In this document: piece by piece, positions 27,043 through 34,322 of the stretch
How the letters are laid out: each line of letters begins with the position of its first letter
Numbering within the stretch: the first letter of the stretch is position 1
Source: an uncultured Kordia sp.
GTDB lineage: Bacteria; Bacteroidota; Bacteroidia; Flavobacteriales; Flavobacteriaceae
DNA length: 64,000 bases
Direction of reading: 5' to 3'
NCBI RefSeq assembly: GCF_947489565.1
Contig: NZ_CANLEA010000005.1
Location: 248,001 to 312,000, forward strand
Made by a program: the position numbers and the translations under genes
The notes under the pieces: model-generated
Told to the model about the DNA's origin: nothing
Database searches by the model: none
The model's input: only the letters and a program-made list of their open reading frames with translations

Positions 27043-27254
27043 ATAAAATTATTTTATGTGTTTTTACAAAATGAACATGAATATAGAAAACCCTTTTCTC
27101 ATCTAACATTGATAATGTTTAATTACAATTTTAATTATGTATATTATCAACGTTAAATACAAATCAATTTGAAATGGTTAAAAAAAAATGAGAAAAGGGT
27201 TTGTATTATTTTATCAAATAACAATAAAACGAAAGTTTTAAGACTATTTAATTT
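27043..27254. repeat. Nested inverted repeat after the precursor array
   Basis: An outer perfect 15-bp pair (AAACCCTTTTCTCAT, 27088-27102, and its complement at 27188-27202) encloses an inner pair AACATTGATAATGT (27105-27118) / ATATTATCAACGTT (27141-27154), matching at 12 of 14. No T-run follows the outer stem. It could be a transcript-end structure, an RNA element or the remains of a miniature mobile element. Confidence 0.5.
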
Positions 27255-27356
27255 ATGAAAAGCTCACAAAATAATAATAAAATTATGAACTTTATTTTAG
27301 GTCTCATATTCGGTGTAATTGTAATGTTATTATTAAAATACTTTGATGTTGTTTAA
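27255..27356 (+). CDS. 33-residue single-helix membrane peptide
   Basis: A short frame, ATG at 27255 to TAA at 27354-27356. It encodes a polar N-terminus rich in Asn and one hydrophobic helix (FILGLIFGVIVMLLLKYF). It lies between the precursor array and the dehydratase gene on the same strand. It has no leader and no GG site. It could be an immunity or small regulatory membrane peptide, or chance. No homologue is recognised. Confidence 0.4.
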   Translation: MKSSQNNNKIMNFILGLIFGVIVMLLLKYFDVV

Positions 27357-27583
27357 TAAGAACAAGTTTTATCTGCCAAAATAACTTTGCAAATCATTTG
27401 AGAAACATTCAAGTGATTCTTTATAATTACCAATAGTGAAAAGTGATTCTAAGAATTATAAATATTAGTTTTACCTTTTTCTTTTCTATCATATAAAATT
27501 GAATTACTCCAACTTTATTTCTAAGAATTAGTAGTACTAGTTCTATACTAAAACATCCAATATTGTAATTTATACAACGTGTT
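27357..27583. other. Upstream region of the dehydratase gene
   Basis: AT-rich gene-free DNA. TAACTTTG at 27382-27389 matches the -7 consensus but is about 195 bases before the ATG at 27584, which would leave a long 5' leader. Short direct repeats (AAGTGATTCT twice, CTAAGAATTA twice) are visible. Confidence 0.35.
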
Positions 27584-29035
27584 ATGGGACTTGTTTCGCA
27601 AAAAATAGAATTAGATGATAAAAAAAATGATTTTTTATTAAATTCTTATGAAAAAAATCTTCTCGCCTTTTTATCAGAAAATAAAATATCAGTTCCAATA
27701 GAACAAAAAAATATTTTAGAGATTCTTAAAAATGATATTGCAAATTCTTATCCTGTTTTTAAAACTATTTATCCATTAGAAGAAGAAAAAATAAGAAATG
27801 TTTTTTCTAGTATAATTCAAGCAATATCGTCTGATAGAGAAGAATTATATAAACAAAAAATAATTAATGTTACTAGTGGTAGCATACAAGATATTAAGAT
27901 AGGAGAAGGAGATTTTCATAATGGATCATGCACAACTATTCTTCAGTTAGAAAACAACCAAAAATTAATCTATAAACCTACAAATGGAAAAATTTCAAAG
28001 CCATACTTTGGTTTATTAGATTGGGTAAATAATTGTCTTTCATTAGGAGATTATAGTTACAAAATTCATAATAAACAATCCCACCATTGGCAAGAATTTG
28101 TAAGTCAGAAAGATTGCGAAACTGAAGAGGAAATAAAGGTATATTACACAAGGAGCGGTTACTTATTATGTATTTTATACCTTCTCAACAGTACGGATTA
28201 TCATTCAGAAAATATCATTGCAAGAGGTGATTCTCCTGTACTAATAGATCATGAGACATTATTAATGCCAAAAATAAGAGAAAAGTATAAAAACTACTTT
28301 AGGCAATCTAATGCCCGAATAGAGGACACTGTATTTGATTCATTTTTATTACCAAACGAAAACGCTAAGTATTCTTTCCCTTTAGGAATGTGTGGTTTGG
28401 GTTATGCAAAGCAAACGTATACTTATGGACATAAAAAAGTAGGTATTAATCGTTTTACTAAAGACTGGAAAATGTCGATAAAATTGATTAAACAAGACTA
28501 TGTTAAAAACAATGTGCCTACAATTAAAGGACGTAAAATCTTTTTAGATGATTATCAAAATGAATTTTTAAAAGGCTTTACAGATGCATATAATCTTTTT
28601 TTGAAAGAGAAACTATTTCTTTTATCCGAGAAATCACCGATTAATAATTTTAGAAAAGTACCTGTGCGTTATATATGGAGAGCGACTAATGTTTACGGTA
28701 AAATTTTGGATTTTATGAAATTACCTAAAAATCTAAAATGCAAAAAAAATTATGAACAAAAAATAAGAAATTATTTATCTGTGGCATATAAAAATGTACC
28801 TAAAGATTCAACCTTGCAATTAATTTTAGAGCATGAAGTAACACAAATGTTAAGAGGAGATATTCCTTATTTTGAGATAGATTCTTCTTCCAGAGATTTG
28901 CATACTGAACATGGTGTTATTAAAAACTTTTTTGAATTAAGTTGTGTAGAAAACTTTGAAAGAAAGCTTCAGAAATTATCCAAAGAAGATTTACAATATC
29001 AAAAGGAGTTAATTAAAACAAGTGTAGAATTTTAA
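27584..29035 (+). CDS. Stand-alone LanM-type dehydratase domain (DUF4135) protein
   Basis: A 483-aa protein matching the N-terminal dehydratase part of class II lanthipeptide synthetases. Visible motifs are [31 protein letters not shown], the catalytic-type stretch [12 protein letters not shown] and VLIDHETLL. LanM enzymes phosphorylate and eliminate Ser/Thr hydroxyls to give dehydroamino acids. Full LanM proteins have 900-1100 residues with a C-terminal LanC-like zinc cyclase, which is absent here; the protein ends naturally after the dehydratase with [13 protein letters not shown]. It may act on precursors 3-7. A terminator follows the gene. Confidence 0.85.
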   Translation: MGLVSQKIELDDKKNDFLLNSYEKNLLAFLSENKISVPIEQKNILEILKNDIANSYPVFKTIYPLEEEKIRNVFSSIIQAISSDREELYKQKIINVTSGSIQDIKIGEGDFHNGSCTTILQLENNQKLIYKPTNGKISKPYFGLLDWVNNCLSLGDYSYKIHNKQSHHWQEFVSQKDCETEEEIKVYYTRSGYLLCILYLLNSTDYHSENIIARGDSPVLIDHETLLMPKIREKYKNYFRQSNARIEDTVFDSFLLPNENAKYSFPLGMCGLGYAKQTYTYGHKKVGINRFTKDWKMSIKLIKQDYVKNNVPTIKGRKIFLDDYQNEFLKGFTDAYNLFLKEKLFLLSEKSPINNFRKVPVRYIWRATNVYGKILDFMKLPKNLKCKKNYEQKIRNYLSVAYKNVPKDSTLQLILEHEVTQMLRGDIPYFEIDSSSRDLHTEHGVIKNFFELSCVENFERKLQKLSKEDLQYQKELIKTSVEF

Positions 29036-29091
29036 ATTATTTATTTAAATTGTCCTAAAATAGGTTGACAGTTTATAAATAAAATTAAATC

Positions 29092-29122
29092 AAACCTGCG
29101 AAGCTAACTTTGCTGGTTTTTT
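29092..29122 (+). terminator. Intrinsic terminator after the dehydratase gene
   Basis: AAACCTGCGAAG (29092-29103) pairs with CTTTGCTGGTTT (29108-29119) with one mismatch and one G-T pair across a 4-base loop, and a T-run follows. Confidence 0.75.
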
Positions 29123-29160
29123 GCTTTAAAAAAGGATCAAACAAAACGCTTTACACAATC

Positions 29161-29350
29161 GAGAACCTTACATTACAATACGCAGATCAGCACCAAATAA
29201 ATTCGAAAGTATTGCAAATTAGACTAAGAAGCCTCAAATCTTCATAAAACTGCCATGAAACGCTTAAACATATCTTCAAGAGCGTATTATAACAGAATTC
29301 TAAAAATATCTAGCACTAATTACCGATTTAAATCAGCCAAAAAATATGCT
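29161..29350 (+). pseudogene. Decayed 3' fragment of a yifB copy
   Basis: The DNA here lines up by eye with the 3' part of yifB (about 5545-5735). Shared blocks include TTACATTA, CAAATAAATTCG versus CAAACAAATTCG, TATTGCAA, and GAAACGCTTAAACATATCT versus GGAACGCTTAAACTTATCT. In-frame stops and small indels destroy the reading frame. The fragment suggests an old partial duplication or recombination next to the NRPS locus. Confidence 0.75.
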
Positions 29351-29591
29351 ATATAAGCGCGCGCTCTTATAGCAGATGAATTTTTAAAAACTGAAAACCA
29401 AAATGATACCAGTATATTTAAATTTTTGTCAAGTACTTAGAATTTTTTTGCTTTGTAAAATAGTGTAGAAAAATAAAAAACAGTATAATTGTAGTATAAA
29501 AAAATACATTATTTCAAACCATTTCTCCCCTTAAGAAATAATTGATTTTTAGAGAATATACATATAAGATAAAAAAGCCTTGCTTTTATTG
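29351..29591. other. AT-rich spacer in the scar region
   Basis: No gene is visible. A segment at about 29523-29550 (ATTTCTCCCC, then TAA..A.TATTGAT-like) resembles the segment at about 37505-37530 upstream of NRPS 1, suggesting that this was once an NRPS upstream region. A small hairpin AAAAGC-CTT-GCTTTT lies near 29574. Confidence 0.3.
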
Positions 29592-29891
29592 TATTAATAA
29601 AAAAACAATTCCAATCAGTCAATACCAGTTGCTTATGATATAGCAAACACGACTATAGAAATCGCCAAGATCAAAAGTATGCTAAAAGAAGTGTTACCAG
29701 CCTATATGATTCCTGCTGTTTTTGTTGAAATTAATGACTTTCCACTGACACCAAACAAAAAAAAAGATGCAAAATATCAAACGCCTTTTCAGTTAGGAAC
29801 TGATTTGCTAATCAATGCAAGTCTATTTAAACTTGAAGCTAAAGTCCGCGTTGACTTCTTAAAATCGAGACAATTACGTCACAAAAACTAA
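29592..29891 (+). pseudogene. Decayed end of an NRPS adenylation domain
   Basis: From about 29592 the open frame reads the end of an adenylation domain: SIPVAYDIANTTIEIAKIKS, then LKEVLPAYMIP and FPLTPNKKKDAKY. It corresponds to the LPxYMIP and PLTPNGKIDRKAL motifs of intact modules in this locus. The catalytic lysine segment is altered (NKKKD for NGKID) and no carrier domain follows. The frame then runs about 45 residues without recognisable content. It sits 35 bases before the thioesterase gene, so it looks like the remnant of an NRPS gene lost from the head of the operon. Confidence 0.75.
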
Positions 29892-29926
29892 ATATAATTT
29901 TATATAAAAAGAGAAAAAATAAAAAA

Positions 29927-30634
29927 ATGATATACCAAAAACCACAAATATTTATGTTGCATTTTGCAGGAGGGAACTCGTATTCATTTGTGTTTTTAAA
30001 AGAAAAGATATCCCAAACTTTTGAAGTTCATACCTTAGAATTGCCAGGAAGAGGAAAACGTTTCAAAGAACAATTACTCACCAACAGTCAAGAAGCAATT
30101 GACGATTATGTACAGCAAATAAGAGCCAAACGAAATGGAAAACCATTCATTATTTATGGACATAGTATGGGCGCAACATTAGGATTATTTGTTGCCAAAA
30201 AACTAGAGAAAATCATAGATATGCCAGAAGCATTAGTACTCACAGGAAGTGTTGGCATTGGCGTAAAAGATGAAGAAGAAGAAAAAAGAGGGAAACGATA
30301 TTTAATGAATGAAGAAGATTTTAAACAAGAATTACGAGAGCTAGGCGGCGTTCCTGAAGAAGTATTGGAAAATGAAGAACTTTTTAGCTTTTTCAGTCCG
30401 CAAATGCGTGCCGATTTTAAAGTGATAGAAGAAGGATTACCTACAGAAAACTTTGCGATACAAGCTCCTATTTATGCCATCATGGGAACCGAAGAAAAGT
30501 GCAGTGATCGTTTGGATAATTGGAAACGATTTACCGCGAGCTATTGCAATTGTGAATTATGGGAAGGAAATCACTTTTTTATCAACGATCATTCAGAAGC
30601 ATTAGTACGCATATTAGAAAAGTCATTTGACTAA
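29927..30634 (+). CDS. Type II thioesterase of the NRPS locus
   Basis: A 235-aa alpha/beta hydrolase of the SrfAD/GrsT type. The nucleophile Ser80 lies in GHSMGA, the catalytic Asp is probably in SDRLDNW and the His is in EGNHFFIND. The N-terminus LHFAGGNSYSF and LELPGRGKR are typical of the family. It removes misprimed acyl groups from carrier domains. It heads the accessory gene set in front of the exporter gene, which starts 23 bases later. Confidence 0.9.
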   Translation: MIYQKPQIFMLHFAGGNSYSFVFLKEKISQTFEVHTLELPGRGKRFKEQLLTNSQEAIDDYVQQIRAKRNGKPFIIYGHSMGATLGLFVAKKLEKIIDMPEALVLTGSVGIGVKDEEEEKRGKRYLMNEEDFKQELRELGGVPEEVLENEELFSFFSPQMRADFKVIEEGLPTENFAIQAPIYAIMGTEEKCSDRLDNWKRFTASYCNCELWEGNHFFINDHSEALVRILEKSFD

Positions 30635-30657
30635 GCAATCAACTAAAACAACAAACA

Positions 30658-32307
30658 ATGTTAAAACTAAAAGCAAAAGACATTATCTATCTTATTTTGT
30701 ATGCCTTACCCAATACAATTTTAAGTTTTGCCATCATATACATTATCAATAATGTGATGGCGGCAAATCCTGTATTCACCAGAAAATATATGGGAATTGT
30801 ATTTGTGGCAATCATAGTGTATACATATTTACTCAATATCATTTTCCAGAAACGACTCAACCTGTATGCTTTTAAGTTTCTTTATGAAAATGAAAAAAGG
30901 GTTTTTAGTCAAATTTTAAAAGCATCGTTGATCAAATTAGAAAAACTCGGTCCGCAACGCTTTTATACAGCAGTAGAAGATTTAAGAACCTTCTCGATGT
31001 TGCCATACACAGTTACACATACCGTAAACTCAGTACTTATGCTTGTACTTTGTTTAATATACATGTTTACACTCTCTTTTTCATCGGCATTAATTGTCAT
31101 CATTCTTATTGCGCTGGTAGCTGCTTGTTATTTTGTGGTGATGAATACAATGACCAAACAAGTAGCAATTCTTCGAGAATATAATGAAGATTACTATCAA
31201 TATGTAGATGATGTAATGCGAGGATTTAAAGAATTAAAACTAAGTTTTTTTCGTCGTAATAGCTTAATGAATAACTTCTTAATTCCGAACCGAGACAAGG
31301 CAATGGACTTAGATTTTAGAATTAACTATGTCTTTCTATCAATCAACTTAATAAGTCAATATGGATTGTATTTTGTGGTTGCTGTCATTCTATTTGTATT
31401 GCCACAATACGGACTGCTTACCACCGAAGATGTTATAGCCTATGTTGTCATCATCCTTTTCATTTCTGGACCTATCAACAACCTGATTAATTTACAACAA
31501 ATGTACACCCGATTCATGGTTGCCAATACTAGAGTTAAAAAATTTATAGGCGATTTTGAAATTGTAGATGATGGAAAACAAGAAAAGGCAGTGACCTCAG
31601 ATACATTCAGTTCACTTGAATTTAATGACGTTGTATTCTCATATCCAACAGACGAAAAATTGGAGGAAAAAACAAAACCTTTTGCGCTTGGACCATTGAA
31701 TTTATCCATAAAACAAGGAGAAGTCATTTTTGTAGTAGGAGGAAACGGTTCTGGGAAAAGTACTTTCATCAATGCGTTGACAGGACTGTATTCCATATCT
31801 GATGGTGAGATTTTAGTAAATGATTCCATCAGTGAAAAATCGAATAGAAGCTTGCAAGATATGACGGCGGCTGTATTTACAAACAATCACATTTTCTCAA
31901 AAAACTATGATGATTTTGAGCTTGAAAACAATAAGAAATATAGACAACTTGTGGAAACGATGGAGTTGGATCATATCATAACAGATGATAAAGAAAAATC
32001 GATTCGAAGACAATTCTCCAAAGGACAAAGCAAGCGTGTATCATTGATACTAGCCTTATTAGAAGAAAAGCCAGTATTGGTATTAGATGAATGGGCAGCA
32101 GATCAAGATCCGCATTTCCGTAAATATTTCTATGAAGTATTAGTTCCAAAACTAAAAGCAGAAGGAAAAACAATCATCGCAGTAACACATGATGATGCGT
32201 ATTTTAACAATGCAGATCGAGTGATAAAGTTTGATTATGGAAAAATAATAAAGGACGTCGATATCCATTCAAATAAAAGCAATTTAAAAGATATTTGGGT
32301 ATCATAA
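30658..32307 (+). CDS. Cyclic-peptide-type ABC exporter (SyrD/PvdE-like)
   Basis: A 549-aa half-transporter with six membrane helices (about 8-290) and one ATPase. Walker A is GGNGSGKSTF, Walker B is VLVLDEWAADQDP, and the signature is the variant FSKGQSKR, as in the SyrD/PvdE group that moves non-ribosomal peptides to the periplasm. It should export the product of this NRPS line. It is flanked by the thioesterase and a periplasmic peptidase gene. Confidence 0.88.
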   Translation: MLKLKAKDIIYLILYALPNTILSFAIIYIINNVMAANPVFTRKYMGIVFVAIIVYTYLLNIIFQKRLNLYAFKFLYENEKRVFSQILKASLIKLEKLGPQRFYTAVEDLRTFSMLPYTVTHTVNSVLMLVLCLIYMFTLSFSSALIVIILIALVAACYFVVMNTMTKQVAILREYNEDYYQYVDDVMRGFKELKLSFFRRNSLMNNFLIPNRDKAMDLDFRINYVFLSINLISQYGLYFVVAVILFVLPQYGLLTTEDVIAYVVIILFISGPINNLINLQQMYTRFMVANTRVKKFIGDFEIVDDGKQEKAVTSDTFSSLEFNDVVFSYPTDEKLEEKTKPFALGPLNLSIKQGEVIFVVGGNGSGKSTFINALTGLYSISDGEILVNDSISEKSNRSLQDMTAAVFTNNHIFSKNYDDFELENNKKYRQLVETMELDHIITDDKEKSIRRQFSKGQSKRVSLILALLEEKPVLVLDEWAADQDPHFRKYFYEVLVPKLKAEGKTIIAVTHDDAYFNNADRVIKFDYGKIIKDVDIHSNKSNLKDIWVS

Positions 32308-32387
32308 ATCGAAAATTTAAACATTCACTTACATCAAGAAACATCTTCTGAAATAGACATAGATTTTAATTTTTAGAAATACGAATT

Positions 32388-34322
32388 ATGAATACATACA
32401 TGAAAAATATTTTTAATGCACTTTTGCTACTGATTACTTGTACAGCCTTACACGGGCAAGAAGGTACATTTAAAAAAGTAGATTCTTCCTATCATCGATA
32501 TGCAGATTATATAGAAGATGATGCCATTACATGGGGTTATTTATCGGTACCAGAAGATTGGAATCAACCGATGAGCGATTCTATAAAAATTGCAGTCTCA
32601 GTCTTAAAAAACACTTCAGGAAAAGCAAATGCAGAAGCATTGGTCTTTATTCAAGGTGGTCCAGGACAAGGAAGTGTAGACGATGTTTGGTCTTGGTTGA
32701 ATCATTCTTTGCGAAAAAATCATGATATCGTATTGTTTGATACTAGAGGAACAGGCTATTCACAGCCGCGTTTGTGTCCAGATTTAGGAAAAGAATTCTT
32801 AGCCATTTTAGCAAAAAATCAATCACCATCTAAAGATGAAGAACAAAAAGCAAATGCAGCATTGGCTTGTAAATCTGATTTGATAAAAAAAGGAATCAAT
32901 GTGGAAGCCTATCAAAGTACTTCGGTTGCCAAAGATTTACACGCACTAAAAAACAGTTTGGGATACAAGCAATGGAATATTTACGGAGTTTCCTACGGAA
33001 CTTATATGGCGCAAGTATATGCAAATATGTTTCCTAACGATATTAGTAAGCTTATTCTAGATTCTTCGATCTCAAACATTACTGAATATTACACGGCAAA
33101 TACGACAAACTATATGACAAGTTTGCAAAAGGTATTCAAAGCCTGTGAAGCCGATGAAAACTGTAACAAAAATTATCCAAATATTGAAAATATCTACTAT
33201 GAAGTCATTGCAGATTTAGAGAAAAATCCAATCACAGTGGATGTAGATAAATTTTTGATTGAATCAGAATCGTTCACTTTTAATGCAGAAGACTTTAAAG
33301 TAGCCTTGCAACAAGCTTTGTATAACAAGCAATTGGTTGCGGTAATACCGTTGCTTATTTATGAGTTTAAAGCACGAAATAAAATCGCTTTAGGGAATTT
33401 AGTGCCTGCTTTTTCAGCGCTGTTAAATATGGATTACGGAGTGTATTATTGTGTGAGTTGTAACGAAACTTTACCGGTAAACGATATAGAAACGCTTGAG
33501 CAGAAATCTAACTCTTACAAAGGACTCAAAGGACCGATTTCATTCTACAAATCAGATTTTGTGGTATGTGATCAGTGGAATATTCAAAAAGATTCCATCA
33601 TATACCAAAACTTAGACAAGTTGAAAGAAAGCAATATGCCAGTATTGGTATTTGGAGGAGAATTTGATCCAATTACACCAGAAGGTAATGCAGAAAAGAC
33701 GGCCAATTTATTTAACAACGGAACGGCGGTTACGGCATATACTTACGGACATGTACCAAGTTTCACAAGAATAGGAACGGAAGTAGTCACAGCATTTATT
33801 GATAAAAATGAAGTGCCAGAAAAAGAAGTGTTCAAAAAAGCACCAGCATTACAAATTGTCAACTCCATCACGGTCAATGGCGGCGTTTCTTCTATGGGAA
33901 ACAGTTTAGATGAACAAGATCCATTATTTCTCACGCCATTATTAATTGCACTTGGAGTTGCATTGGCATTTATCATTGCACATGGAATCAAATTGATTCG
34001 AAGAAAATATAAAAAACTATCAGACAAAATTGTTAGAATCCTATGTTTATTAACGTCTGTATTTGGAATTATAAGTTTGATAGGATTTGTAAATGCACTC
34101 TTGACAACGGTAGATCAAAACTTTTACATTTTGGCGTTTGGTTTGCCGAGTTCCTATGACTATTTATACATTTTCATGTGGATATTTCTAGGATTATTGT
34201 CACTCACACTACTATTTTACGTTATAAAGATCAAACAACTCAATGAAAGAAGTATTTTATTCTCAATTGTATTTTCAAATATATTGATTGCTGTCTACTT
34301 TTTGTATTGGGGAATTATTTAA
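32388..34322 (+). CDS. TAP-like alpha/beta-hydrolase peptidase with C-terminal membrane segments
   Basis: A 644-aa protein. The signal peptide (1-23) ends LHGQ. The hydrolase domain has QGGPGQGS as oxyanion motif, nucleophile Ser in YGVSYGTYMA, Asp in GGEFDPITPEG and His in YGHVPS, matching the S33/TAP family of aminopeptidases. After about residue 510 come four or five membrane helices, an unusual addition. A periplasmic, membrane-tethered peptidase next to an NRPS exporter could trim an exported pro-peptide or degrade the product for self-protection; both are inference. Its stop overlaps the next start (TAATG). Confidence 0.8.
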   Translation: MNTYMKNIFNALLLLITCTALHGQEGTFKKVDSSYHRYADYIEDDAITWGYLSVPEDWNQPMSDSIKIAVSVLKNTSGKANAEALVFIQGGPGQGSVDDVWSWLNHSLRKNHDIVLFDTRGTGYSQPRLCPDLGKEFLAILAKNQSPSKDEEQKANAALACKSDLIKKGINVEAYQSTSVAKDLHALKNSLGYKQWNIYGVSYGTYMAQVYANMFPNDISKLILDSSISNITEYYTANTTNYMTSLQKVFKACEADENCNKNYPNIENIYYEVIADLEKNPITVDVDKFLIESESFTFNAEDFKVALQQALYNKQLVAVIPLLIYEFKARNKIALGNLVPAFSALLNMDYGVYYCVSCNETLPVNDIETLEQKSNSYKGLKGPISFYKSDFVVCDQWNIQKDSIIYQNLDKLKESNMPVLVFGGEFDPITPEGNAEKTANLFNNGTAVTAYTYGHVPSFTRIGTEVVTAFIDKNEVPEKEVFKKAPALQIVNSITVNGGVSSMGNSLDEQDPLFLTPLLIALGVALAFIIAHGIKLIRRKYKKLSDKIVRILCLLTSVFGIISLIGFVNALLTTVDQNFYILAFGLPSSYDYLYIFMWIFLGLLSLTLLFYVIKIKQLNERSILFSIVFSNILIAVYFLYWGII

